Shown: positions 35,798 through 44,327 of the stretch, one piece after another | Numbering within the stretch: the stretch's first letter is position 1 | How the letters are laid out: each line of letters begins with the position of its first letter | Source of the DNA: JBJEFI01 sp051873875 | Lineage (GTDB): Bacteria > Bacillota > Bacilli > Bacillales > Bacillaceae_G | Assembly: GCA_051873875.1 (NCBI GenBank) | Contig: JBJEFI010000048.1 | Location: forward strand, 186,001 to 250,000 | Direction of reading: 5' to 3' | Length of the DNA: 64,000 nt | The notes under the pieces: model-generated | What the model was told of the DNA's origin: nothing | Databases searched by the model: none | The model's input: the letters and a program-made list of their open reading frames with translations, nothing else | Program-made: the position numbers and the translations under genes

Positions 35798-36247
35798 TTA
35801 CTTATTTTTAGCCTCCTCCGACAACCGAATCAATCTCTTTCCCAGCATCACCATACTATTTCCACCAGCTTGATAATGTCTTAACTTCCCTTCTTTATCA
35901 AATAAATAATAAGCTGGAACACATTTATTATCAAAAGCTTCTTTAATAGCATGCTCATTATCTATTAATGTAATTTGTTTTATATCATATTTCTTTATCA
36001 TTTCCTTTACAAGGGAAATATCTAGGTCTTCTTCACATCTTGGCACATGAATGGAAATCACTTGTAAAGAATCTTCATATTCATCTCTTAATTTATTAAT
36101 ATTTGGCATTGCATTTTTACACAATTGACAACTAGTAGCCCAAAAATGAATGAATATAGCTTTTCCTAATAATTCATCTCTATTTATCGTTCCATTTAGT
36201 GTCGCTGTTGCCCCATTAAGTGAAGGTAATTGCTCATATAATTTCAT
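35798..36247 (-). CDS. ykuV: Thiol-disulfide oxidoreductase YkuV-like
   Basis: 149 aa thioredoxin-fold protein without signal peptide, so cytoplasmic. Active site C40-Q-L-C43 in HFWATSCQLCKNAMP; cis-Pro region CVPAYYLFD; C-terminal RHYQAGG. Closely follows YkuV of B. subtilis (CxLC). ATG 36247 is preferred over ATG 36253 (8 versus 2 nt after GGAGGG). Confidence 0.9.
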   Translation of the reverse strand: MKLYEQLPSLNGATATLNGTINRDELLGKAIFIHFWATSCQLCKNAMPNINKLRDEYEDSLQVISIHVPRCEEDLDISLVKEMIKKYDIKQITLIDNEHAIKEAFDNKCVPAYYLFDKEGKLRHYQAGGNSMVMLGKRLIRLSEEAKNK

Positions 36248-36448
36248 TATCATCGCCCTCCTTCCATTCCTTATTCCAATCATAGATTGCTAATGAAATT
36301 AGTGTCTATATGCGAATAATATCACAAACTATTTCAGCCATTCAAATTTTATTTTCTAACGTGTCTCTTCTATGAATGTTCGATTTCCTTACTATGTCAT
36401 TCATAGAAGACACAATCATATTTCTCCATATCAAAAAGGAGTTCAATG

Positions 36449-37582
36449 TCAGTTAGATTCAGATAAATAATGAATATATCCTGTTACAAATGGGATCGTT
36501 TTAGAAAGTAGTTCTTCATTAGGTTGTAGTTTTGCATGATGAAGTCCATAAGATGCATCTGCTCCTAACCAAAACATAAACCCTGGGATTGCTTCAACAA
36601 AATAACCAAAGTCTTCACCTGTCATTGCTTGCTCACAATCAATAAGTTTCCAATTATCATTTGCACGAGTAAATGCCATAAATTGCTCTGTTAATGCTTC
36701 ATCATTGTACACACCGCAATACATAGAACCATAGTCTATCATTGCTTGGCAATCGAAAGAAATTTCAATTCCTTTTACAACTTGTTCAATACGTTCTTTT
36801 ATTTGTATCATTGATTGCTTAGACAATGTTCGAATTGTCCCCTCTAATCGACATTGCTCTGCAATAATATTTTGAACTGTACCACCAGTCATTTTTCCAA
36901 TCGTAATTACACCACTATCTAGTGGATCAATATTTCGTGCAATGATTGTTTGCAATTGAGTAATAAGATGGGCCCCTGCAACAACCATATCTTTCGTTTT
37001 ATGAGGAAAAGCTGCATGTCCACCTTTTCCTTTTAAATCAATAAATAATTCAGATGTATGAGCAAATAATAAGCCTTGCTTCGTTGCAATTGTGCCAACA
37101 GGATATTGAGGTGCAAGATGTAGGGCAAAAATAAGATCTGGTTTCCAAAGCTGAAATACATCACTTTGAAGCATTGGTAATGCCCCCCCTGGCCCTTCTT
37201 CTGCCGGCTGAAACAAAAAGACAACATCGTCTTTTACTCGTTCTTTTATGACATTCGTCAATACACCTAAAGCAATTGCCATATGAAAATCATGTCCACA
37301 TGCATGCATATAATTGTCATGAACAGATTGATAAGCCAGGTTTGTTTCTTCTTGAATTGGTAAACCATCCATATCCGCTCGATAACCAATCGTTTTAGAT
37401 GGTTCATATCCGTGTACCTTTACAAGAATACCCGTTTTCCACGTCTTTACTTCTACATACTCCGTTGCAATGGATTGAATATACGTAAGAAGATAATGTT
37501 GTGTTTTAAATTCTTGAAAGCCTAACTCTGGAATTTCGTGTAACTCTCGTCGTATCGCAATGAATTTTTCATATCCTCCCAT
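36449..37582 (-). CDS. dapL: N-acetyldiaminopimelate deacetylase
   Basis: 377 aa M20 metallo-amidohydrolase (YkuR). Metal-binding motifs: GYRADMDGLPI, HACGHDFHMA, QPAEEGPGGA, and the late GEDFGYF. Removes acetyl from N-acetyl-LL-DAP in the acetylase lysine/DAP pathway, feeding peptidoglycan. The gene begins 15 nt after dapH. Confidence 0.95.
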   Translation of the reverse strand: MGGYEKFIAIRRELHEIPELGFQEFKTQHYLLTYIQSIATEYVEVKTWKTGILVKVHGYEPSKTIGYRADMDGLPIQEETNLAYQSVHDNYMHACGHDFHMAIALGVLTNVIKERVKDDVVFLFQPAEEGPGGALPMLQSDVFQLWKPDLIFALHLAPQYPVGTIATKQGLLFAHTSELFIDLKGKGGHAAFPHKTKDMVVAGAHLITQLQTIIARNIDPLDSGVITIGKMTGGTVQNIIAEQCRLEGTIRTLSKQSMIQIKERIEQVVKGIEISFDCQAMIDYGSMYCGVYNDEALTEQFMAFTRANDNWKLIDCEQAMTGEDFGYFVEAIPGFMFWLGADASYGLHHAKLQPNEELLSKTIPFVTGYIHYLSESN

Positions 37583-37597
37583 ATACTCTCACCTCAC

Positions 37598-38299
37598 TTA
37601 AAGTTGACGAAGTTCCTGCTTCATTTCTGTTTTTGCTTTTGTTTTTTCATCAATTTTTTTAATTATTTTAGCAGGTGTACCAGCAACTACTGTATAAGGG
37701 GGAACATCCTCTACAACAACGGCTCCCGCTGCCACAACCGCACCTTCTCCAATTGTTACGCCTTCTAAGATAACCGCATTAGCACCAATTAATACATTAT
37801 CCTCAACAATAACTGGTTGAGCAGAAGGTGGTTCAATTACTCCTGCTAAAACTGCTCCTGCACCAATATGAGAGTTTTTTCCAACTGTTGCTCGTCCACC
37901 TAAAACAGCGTTCATATCAATCATTGTTCCTTCTCCAACAACAGCACCAATATTTAATACGGCTCCCATCATAATGACTGCATTATCGCCAATTTCTACG
38001 CCTTCCCGAATAATTGCACCTGGTTCGATTCGTGCTTTCACTTCTTTACAATCTAATAATGGAATAGCAGAATGACGTCTATCATTTTCAATTACATAAT
38101 CTTCAATTTCATCTTTATACTCTTCAAGCTTACTAGCAACTACTTCCCACTCGCCAAAAACCACACCACTATGTTTGCTTGTAAAATGTTTAATTCCTTC
38201 TCCCCATTTTATATGTTGTAATTTTCCTTTTACATATACTTTCACAGGTGTTTTCTTTTTACTATGTTGAATATACGAAATAATTTCAAACGCATCCAT
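37598..38299 (-). CDS. dapH: Tetrahydrodipicolinate N-acetyltransferase
   Basis: 233 aa; N-terminal alpha/beta domain then left-handed beta-helix hexapeptide repeats (~95-210) with NAVLGGRATVGKNSHIGAG and PPYTVVAGTPAKII. Acetylates tetrahydrodipicolinate using acetyl-CoA. ATG 38299 follows AAAGGGGGA; the extension to 38329 would contain the SD. First gene of dapH-dapL. Confidence 0.95.
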   Translation of the reverse strand: MDAFEIISYIQHSKKKTPVKVYVKGKLQHIKWGEGIKHFTSKHSGVVFGEWEVVASKLEEYKDEIEDYVIENDRRHSAIPLLDCKEVKARIEPGAIIREGVEIGDNAVIMMGAVLNIGAVVGEGTMIDMNAVLGGRATVGKNSHIGAGAVLAGVIEPPSAQPVIVEDNVLIGANAVILEGVTIGEGAVVAAGAVVVEDVPPYTVVAGTPAKIIKKIDEKTKAKTEMKQELRQL

Positions 38300-38369
38300 C
38301 CTAAATCCCCCTTTTATTCCAATTTTCATATTATTTTAAATGTAACAAAAGTTGCTATTGCTAGCAACT

Positions 38370-38849
38370 TTATTCTTCAATTTCATCTAATATTGGTGGT
38401 TTCTTTCTTACATTATATTTACGAATACTACGATTTAACTCTTTTAAGATAGCTCTTCTCGTAAAAATTCCTTCAAATAAACCATCTTCATTTTCCACAC
38501 AAACGAAAGGATGGTCTACCATTAAATCAATTCCCTTTTGAATATAATCATCTGTACGTAAACGTGGAATATCCTTATTCATTGCTTCTTCCACTAGTAG
38601 CTCTGATAATCGTTCAAACTCAATACGTTCTAATCCTAAAATACAATCCATTACCATTGTTGTACTAATTAAACCATGTAAATGGTATTCATGATCTAAC
38701 ACTGGAATAGCAGAGTATCCTGATCTAATTAAAACAAGCAACGCATGTTCTAAGCTATTTTTCACTTGAACGTGAGCTACTTTTTCAGCTGGTATCATTA
38801 ATTGATTTATCGTTAATTTTTCAATATCATCGGGATTTAAACTAATCAA
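38370..38849 (-). CDS. darB: c-di-AMP-binding CBS protein DarB (YkuL/CbpB), TTG start
   Basis: 159 aa made of two CBS domains (about 12-70 and 85-145). EKVAHVQVKNSLEHALLVL and GLERIEFERLSELLVEEAM align closely with B. subtilis YkuL. DarB is a c-di-AMP receptor that, when free of ligand, stimulates Rel and pyruvate carboxylase in B. subtilis. TTG at 38849 with AAGGGGG at 8 nt; its N-terminal ISL matches the known start. Confidence 0.92.
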   Translation of the reverse strand: MISLNPDDIEKLTINQLMIPAEKVAHVQVKNSLEHALLVLIRSGYSAIPVLDHEYHLHGLISTTMVMDCILGLERIEFERLSELLVEEAMNKDIPRLRTDDYIQKGIDLMVDHPFVCVENEDGLFEGIFTRRAILKELNRSIRKYNVRKKPPILDEIEE

Positions 38850-38899
38850 TCTTATTTCCCCCTTACAAAAACTTTAAATACTCCAATTCATTTTAACAT

Positions 38900-38940
38900 A
38901 AAAAAGCAACCATCTGAAAATTAAATTTCCAAATGGTTTA
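38900..38940 (-). terminator. Terminator after ykuK
   Basis: AACCAT-(ttg)-GAAATT pairs with AATTTC-(ag)-ATGGTT, followed by a T6 run on the minus strand. Confidence 0.65.
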
Positions 38941-39447
38941 TTTTGTATAACGATTTGCATATGAAAAAGCTGCATAGGATTCAGGCTTAATAATTGGTTT
39001 CATCCCCGTTTGGTGGACAATTTCGGTTACCTCTTGAATCAATTCCCTTGTCAATCCACCTTTTCCTACATCAAGATGAAATTCTGTTAAAAGATTACCA
39101 TTTAACGCTACTAATAATTGATTAATCGGTCTTAATTTTTCATCATTAAAAATCATTGCAATTTCCCTACTATACAGCGTTTCTAATAAAATTTTTTCTC
39201 GTAAGCTATGTATTTTTCTAGGTTGAACGTGTTCACATAAGCATCCCCAGGCTCCCTTACCAATTCGATGAAGATGCACAGCTGTAATAAACTTTGTCGA
39301 CTTTCGATACACTTGTGAATCCGTTCCAATCGAAAATCGATACATACTAGTTGGGTCTTGCAAAACAAAACGATATAGCGCGTTATACACATCCTCTATC
39401 GTCATTTTTTTCATTGAGAGGTTATAAAATTGATACGTATCACCCAA
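38938..39447 (-). CDS. ykuK: YkuK, RNase H-like protein (DUF458), probable TTG start
   Basis: 169 aa. FSIGTDSQVYRKSTKFITAVHLHRIGKGAWG is the conserved RNase H-like core of YkuK, with a later FHLDVGKGG stretch. Nuclease activity is not established. TTG 39447 with GGGTGGTG upstream. It lies between ykuJ and darB as in B. subtilis. Confidence 0.9.
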   Translation of the reverse strand: MGDTYQFYNLSMKKMTIEDVYNALYRFVLQDPTSMYRFSIGTDSQVYRKSTKFITAVHLHRIGKGAWGCLCEHVQPRKIHSLREKILLETLYSREIAMIFNDEKLRPINQLLVALNGNLLTEFHLDVGKGGLTRELIQEVTEIVHQTGMKPIIKPESYAAFSYANRYTK

Positions 39448-39500
39448 CTACTTCACCACCCTTTTTTCCCCCCTAATCCATTTTATTCATATAAAAATAA

Positions 39501-39532
39501 AAAATACCCACTCATTGGAGTGGGCATTTTTT
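39501..39532 (-). terminator. Terminator after ykuJ
   Basis: CCCACTC / GAGTGGG hairpin flanked by A/T runs, overlapping the ykuJ stop. Confidence 0.82.
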
Positions 39533-39767
39533 ATGAAATCATATCATAAATTTCAATTGCAATTAAATCAATATTGTCATATTGATATGTCTTAGGCTTT
39601 TCGCCAGCTTGGTAAACTTCTAATTCGTACATTTCGTTTTTCTCGAAATACTTTACGCTACACATACGAACGCCATTTACTTCAAAATAACGCTGTGCTA
39701 CTTCACCAGAAGTTGCTTGTTCCTTTAAATTGTTTAAACGATCTAAAATACCTTGTAGCAGAGACAT
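39531..39767 (-). CDS. ykuJ: YkuJ family protein
   Basis: 78 aa. LQGILDRLNNLKEQATSGE and RYFEVNGVRMCSVKYFEKNE are characteristic of YkuJ (small alpha/beta protein of unknown function). AGGAGAG RBS. Own terminator. Confidence 0.93.
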   Translation of the reverse strand: MSLLQGILDRLNNLKEQATSGEVAQRYFEVNGVRMCSVKYFEKNEMYELEVYQAGEKPKTYQYDNIDLIAIEIYDMIS

Positions 39768-40004
39768 AAGATCTCTCCTTTCTAAAACTCGCCTTTTTTA
39801 AAAGGGTAGTACGTTAAATAACTCATTTATAGCATCTACCGTACAATCATTTCTATCCATTTGAAAGAAAATTCCCCTAAATAGCATAATCCACTATGAA
39901 CAGAAATACAACATCTAACAGTAATTTTTTTTGAAAAATCGACAAAAAACGCACATCTTATACTATAGTATAGAAAGATAACAAAAAAAGGAGCTGCATT
40001 TTTT

Positions 40005-40235
40005 ATGAAAATTGATGTGTATACACAACCAAACTGTCCACCTTGCCAATGGGTAAAGGCATTATTACAAGATAAAAACATTACTTACACAGAATATAAC
40101 ATTCAGAAGGACATGAACGCTCGTAAACGTCTTTTAACACAATATGAATGCTATTCTACTCCAACTGTCATAATCAACGAGGGAGAACATATATTAACAG
40201 GTGATACAATCAGCTCATTAGAGACGTTGTTATAG
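40005..40235 (+). CDS. Glutaredoxin-like protein (CPPC)
   Basis: 76 aa thioredoxin-fold protein with the N-terminal redox motif C-P-P-C (NCPPCQWVK, ~10-18) and the cis-Pro loop STPTVIINE. NrdH/glutaredoxin-like; may reduce a specific cytosolic disulfide. AAAGGAG RBS. Flanked by a terminator. Confidence 0.88.
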   Translation: MKIDVYTQPNCPPCQWVKALLQDKNITYTEYNIQKDMNARKRLLTQYECYSTPTVIINEGEHILTGDTISSLETLL

Positions 40236-40260
40236 CCCCCTTTGCATTCTTTATCTAACT

Positions 40261-40288
40261 AAAAACCTCAGATTGTCTGAGGTTTTTT
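40261..40288. terminator. Bidirectional terminator
   Basis: AAAACCTCAGA / TCTGAGGTTTT with a 3-nt loop between convergent genes. Confidence 0.85.
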
Positions 40289-40823
40289 AGTTAAATAATC
40301 GAATTGCTTTTAAATTTTTCGTTAATTGATCCCAAAAGGAGTTCTCCTCTTTTTCTGGCTTTTTAATTTCTGGAGGCAATTGGGTATTTACTAGGACACC
40401 ACTAATTTTCCAACTATTCTTTTCTAACTGATAGGTAATAATTTGATACCTGTTTTTAGAAATTCTTTGATACATGTAAATAACACGATGCTTTTCATTC
40501 TCATAAAATTGTACTTTCTCTTTATCTATCCGAGGAACTAATAAAGGTTTTACTTTTTTCCATCTATATACTCCTTCTACAAGATATGCATTTTCATTTA
40601 CATATGCCTGCAAAAACTGTTCAGTGAAATATGGACCGAATTTTTTATAAATGGAATCAAAACTTTCAATGCTACTATGTAAGAAAAGTTGTATTTTTTC
40701 TACTGATTGCGCTTTGTTTATTAATTCCTCTTTATCAAAATTCCCCTTCGTTTCGCCGATAGAAAATAAAAATAAAAAAAGTACACTCATTGCAATAAAC
40801 GCTATTCGAATGAATTTATTCAA
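40287..40823 (-). CDS. Hypothetical exported protein downstream of ykuI
   Basis: 178 aa. Signal peptide or N-terminal anchor (about residues 5-24: IRIAFIAMSVLFLFLFS). The remainder is soluble and resembles a small extracytoplasmic domain with alternating aromatic/Lys strands (RVIYMYQRISKNRYQIITYQLE). Starts 21 nt after ykuI, so an operon with it is likely. Possibly DUF3993, but I am unsure. Confidence 0.72.
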   Translation of the reverse strand: MNKFIRIAFIAMSVLFLFLFSIGETKGNFDKEELINKAQSVEKIQLFLHSSIESFDSIYKKFGPYFTEQFLQAYVNENAYLVEGVYRWKKVKPLLVPRIDKEKVQFYENEKHRVIYMYQRISKNRYQIITYQLEKNSWKISGVLVNTQLPPEIKKPEKEENSFWDQLTKNLKAIRLFN

Positions 40824-40844
40824 TATTTCAAGCTCCTTCCTCGT

Positions 40845-42059
40845 TTATAATAAAACGTGGTTTTCGTACAAATATTCATATGAAATATCAATAAATAAAT
40901 ACGTGTCCTTCTCCATAGGATAAGAAAAAGTTCGAATTGTCTTACCAGTTTCAATGTCCGTATATACGTCTGATAATCGTCCTTTTTTTGTTTCTTTCAT
41001 TCGAACAATATTATCTAAAAAATAAGGACGCCAACTCCAGTTTTTCCCTAAAAATTCATATTCAAACATCCATTTTTCATTTCTTTTCACAAAATTTGGC
41101 GATAATTGTATACCATCTTCATTACAAATATACAATCGAAAGCTATATGTATGAAGAGACTGACATAAATACTGTAGCATCTCTTCCATATTTGTACTTT
41201 CACCTTTGTTCACAAGGCTTGCTACTTGCTCATTGAATCGTTCCGAAAATTGATGCACAGAGAAGAGCTTTTTCTTACTATGGCGAATAAAAACTTGAAA
41301 CTTTTCATTTAACCAATCTTTCTTTACCTTTTTCTCTACAAAACAAGGCGATGGTCTATGTAAGTAATAGCCTTCATAATACCTTCCACCATGAACAAAG
41401 GCAGATTGAAGATGATGTTCATCTTCAATCTCTTCGAATAAAAGAGTCGCTCCCATTCTTCTTGCTAATGTAGATAAAGCTACTAACACATCTTGATAAT
41501 TAGATTGTGCTTCAATGGATACTTTTAAATCATGTAAGTCAATTTTTAATATATCCGGATGGAGCATTCGAATTTGGTCTAAATTACTGCTTTCTTTTCC
41601 AATTCGATCTACTGCAATCCGGATACCGTACGTACGATAATATGATATTAAATTCTTCAAAAAGTGAATATCTCCTTCATAGAGATGAGGTGTTATCTCA
41701 AGAACAATTCGACTTAACTGAAGTCCCTTTTCCTCATATTGTAGCAAAAGTTGTAGAATCGTCTCCTTTTCATCCCAAACGAGTACATTTGGGTTTTGAT
41801 TTAAAAAAAGAATATATTCCTTGTCCTCACTTAAAATCGCTTCAATTGCTTTTTGAATAACAATACTTTCTACTTCTACTTTATACTCATTTGGAATCGA
41901 TTCATCCCAAAAGAAATCCCCTAAGCTTTTTACTTCTCCTTGAAATGTAATCCTCCCTAACACTTCATAGCCAACTACTTCTTGTTCCTCTCCACTAAAA
42001 ACAGCTTGGAAATATGGATGAACATGTTCTAAATTCGTCATAATCTCTAGTGCATCCAC
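40845..42059 (-). CDS. ykuI: EAL-domain c-di-GMP-binding protein YkuI, GTG start
   Basis: 404 aa. N-terminal EAL-type domain (~1-250) in which the signature is EVL (VGYEVLGRI) and DDFGTG is replaced by DRIGKESSN, as in B. subtilis YkuI. YkuI binds c-di-GMP but has not been shown to be an efficient phosphodiesterase. The C-terminal PAS-like domain contains NWSWRPYFLDNIVRM. GTG 42059 has AAGGGGGA upstream and aligns with the known YkuI start; the in-frame extension to 42176 overlaps the upstream terminator. Confidence 0.92.
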   Translation of the reverse strand: MDALEIMTNLEHVHPYFQAVFSGEEQEVVGYEVLGRITFQGEVKSLGDFFWDESIPNEYKVEVESIVIQKAIEAILSEDKEYILFLNQNPNVLVWDEKETILQLLLQYEEKGLQLSRIVLEITPHLYEGDIHFLKNLISYYRTYGIRIAVDRIGKESSNLDQIRMLHPDILKIDLHDLKVSIEAQSNYQDVLVALSTLARRMGATLLFEEIEDEHHLQSAFVHGGRYYEGYYLHRPSPCFVEKKVKKDWLNEKFQVFIRHSKKKLFSVHQFSERFNEQVASLVNKGESTNMEEMLQYLCQSLHTYSFRLYICNEDGIQLSPNFVKRNEKWMFEYEFLGKNWSWRPYFLDNIVRMKETKKGRLSDVYTDIETGKTIRTFSYPMEKDTYLFIDISYEYLYENHVLL

Positions 42060-42141
42060 AATGTTATCCCCCTTCGTTTCTTCTTCGTACGCCATCCCTA
42101 TCTCGTTTTTATATGCATATAAAGGATATATGTCGTAATAG

Positions 42142-42186
42142 TAAAAAAGTATACTTATCGTCACTTCATTTCCCATAAGTATACTT
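42142..42186 (-). terminator. Terminator after the LCP gene
   Basis: Perfect 12-bp stem AAGTATACTTAT / ATAAGTATACTT with a 16-nt loop and a T6 tail on the minus strand. Confidence 0.75.
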
Positions 42187-42201
42187 TACTACTTCCTTTT
42201 A

Positions 42202-43191
42202 TTATTCAGTTTTCAATCCTAAATGGCCTTTTAAATGATTTTGTAATGAATTTAATTTTTGTTTATAAGGGACGTAATAATAAATACCATTAATGTACTC
42301 ATCATATCCTTCTACTTGCTGGCGCTCTAATTTCACACCGCTTTTTAATCCGAATTTGTAAAAAGAAATCATATCATTAAACGCCAAGTTGGTATGGATA
42401 TCATCTTGCACTGCTTCAATAAGATTTCCAGCTTTCGTAATCGACTTAAAGGAAACAAGCTTTTTAAAGATTGCATCAACAACTAGCATTTGACGTTGGC
42501 CACGCATGGCATCTGAATCGATTTTTCTCGTTCTTGCTAACGCTAATGCTTGCTCACCATTTAACGTTTGCAATCCTTTTTTAAGGGTAATTGCTCCTTT
42601 TTGATCTTGGCTGTTTTGCTCTGTAAACGTAACTGGAACATCCACTTCAATACCACCAATTGTATCAACTACATCTTTAAATGCATCAAAATTTACTTTG
42701 ACATAATAGTCAATTGGAATATCTAATAAATTTTCGACTGCATCAATAGCTGCATCCATTCCACCAAAAGCATGAGCATGGTTAATTTTATCCTTCTTCT
42801 CTTCCACATCAATGTACGTATACGTATCTCGTGGAATACTTACAAGCTGAATAGCTGGGTCTTCATGGCTAAATGTCGCCACCATCATTGCATCTGTTCG
42901 TTCTGGCCCTGGGTGGGTTTTTGAACGCTTTTCACTTGAATCGACACCAACAATTAATAAAGAAACGTTATCTTTACTTGGATCTACTACATGGCTACGC
43001 TTTACAGATTTATTTCCACGCTCTAACTGTTCTTGTGAACTATTCCAAGCTTTTTTAGCTGTTGAATAAATTACACCACCATATGTTCCTATTCCAAGGA
43101 TTACAATTAATATAGGAATCATAATGACCATAAATACTCTTCTTTTTCGTAAACGTCTTTTTCTTCTATTTGACCTTAATTGCTGTTCCAT
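42202..43191 (-). CDS. LytR-CpsA-Psr (LCP) family wall-polymer transferase
   Basis: 329 aa type II membrane protein: very basic N-terminus (SNRRKRRLRKRRV), one TM helix (~19-42), then the LCP domain. Conserved residues: VGVDSSEKRS, PERTDAMMVATF, VSIPRDTYT, and LNGEQALALARTR...MRGQRQ. LCP enzymes attach teichoic acids or other anionic polymers to peptidoglycan outside the membrane. TagU/LytR-like; the polymer is not determinable. Confidence 0.93.
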   Translation of the reverse strand: MEQQLRSNRRKRRLRKRRVFMVIMIPILIVILGIGTYGGVIYSTAKKAWNSSQEQLERGNKSVKRSHVVDPSKDNVSLLIVGVDSSEKRSKTHPGPERTDAMMVATFSHEDPAIQLVSIPRDTYTYIDVEEKKDKINHAHAFGGMDAAIDAVENLLDIPIDYYVKVNFDAFKDVVDTIGGIEVDVPVTFTEQNSQDQKGAITLKKGLQTLNGEQALALARTRKIDSDAMRGQRQMLVVDAIFKKLVSFKSITKAGNLIEAVQDDIHTNLAFNDMISFYKFGLKSGVKLERQQVEGYDEYINGIYYYVPYKQKLNSLQNHLKGHLGLKTE

Positions 43192-43265
43192 TTTATGCTC
43201 CTCATTCTACAAACCTATAAATTTTCTAAACTGTCATTTTATTATACAAAAAAACAGAAAAAAGT

Positions 43266-43305
43266 AAAAGACTGCTTTACGCCTAAAATACGTAAGCAGT
43301 CTTTT
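43266..43305 (-). terminator. Terminator of fadH
   Basis: AAAAGACTGCTT / AAGCAGTCTTTT with additional ACG/CGT pairing. It leaves a ~130-nt 3' UTR that also holds an imperfect GTCTTTCTA-type hairpin. Confidence 0.75.
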
Positions 43306-43436
43306 GTATAAAAATAAAAAGGATACATTTATTAGCGATACAAATAACTCATTAATCTTCAGCTGTCTTTCTATAAGAATTTTGTCTTTCTTACTATTAG
43401 AAAGACCGACCAAAAGACCGCTTACATTTTTTCTTA

Positions 43437-44201
43437 TTAAAATGGATATTGATTTAAATGTTGTCCTCCATCCATTGTCATACATGCTCCATTGATATAT
43501 CCCGCTTCATCTGAAAGTAAATAGTAAGCTAATCCTGCAATTTCTTCTGGTGTTCCTAAACGCCCTAATGGAACACTTTGTAACGTTCTTTTTGCTGCTT
43601 TCTCAGAAAGGAATAATTTTTCTGCTCCACCAGTACGTTCGATTGGGCCTGGTGCAATTGCATTTACTCGAATGCCATATTTTCTTCCCCATTCTACTGC
43701 TAATGTTCTAGTCATTGCTAGTACACCTGCTTTCGCAGAAGCAGAATGAATAACACCAGGTCCTGCATCCCACGCATAGGTTGCAACCATATTAATAATA
43801 TTTCCTTTGATTCCTTTTTCAATCCAATACTTTCCTACTGCTTGGCTACAATAGAATGTACCATTTAGTACAATATTAATAACGGAATTCCAACCATTAT
43901 ACGATAAATCCTCTGCTGCACAAATGAAATTTCCTGCTGCATTGTTGATTAAACCGTCAATTGTACCATATGTATCGTGAGTTGTTGTTACCATTCTTTG
44001 TACATCTTCCACGTTTCGAACATCCATCGTAATCGGTAACACTTGTCCATCGAATGTTTCAATTTCTTTCTTTGTTTCTACTAACGTTTCCATCTTTCTT
44101 CCTGTAATAACAACATATGCCCCTTCTTTGGCCAAACGTGCTGCCATCGCTTTCCCCATTCCACTAGAACCACCCGTTACAATTACTACTTTCCCTTTCA
44201 T
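43437..44201 (-). CDS. fadH: 2,4-dienoyl-CoA reductase (SDR), FadH/YkuF
   Basis: 254 aa short-chain dehydrogenase. Cofactor motif TGGSSGMGKAMA (9-20), NNAAGNF, and SASAKAGV around the catalytic Lys, where the classical Tyr is replaced, as in DECR-type reductases. C-terminal MTMDGGQHLNQYPF. Needed for beta-oxidation of unsaturated fatty acids. GGAGAGGGG RBS. Upstream of the LCP-ykuI stretch as in B. subtilis. Confidence 0.9.
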   Translation of the reverse strand: MKGKVVIVTGGSSGMGKAMAARLAKEGAYVVITGRKMETLVETKKEIETFDGQVLPITMDVRNVEDVQRMVTTTHDTYGTIDGLINNAAGNFICAAEDLSYNGWNSVINIVLNGTFYCSQAVGKYWIEKGIKGNIINMVATYAWDAGPGVIHSASAKAGVLAMTRTLAVEWGRKYGIRVNAIAPGPIERTGGAEKLFLSEKAAKRTLQSVPLGRLGTPEEIAGLAYYLLSDEAGYINGACMTMDGGQHLNQYPF

Positions 44202-44327
44202 CCCCTTTTCCCCTCTCCATCACTATATACTTACCCTCTTATTCTACCACTAAATCAATTTACAGAAAATTAAAAAAGGTGATTAATAGAAGGAAATTGA
44301 TAAAAATAGAAAAGGAAAAGAAACGCT

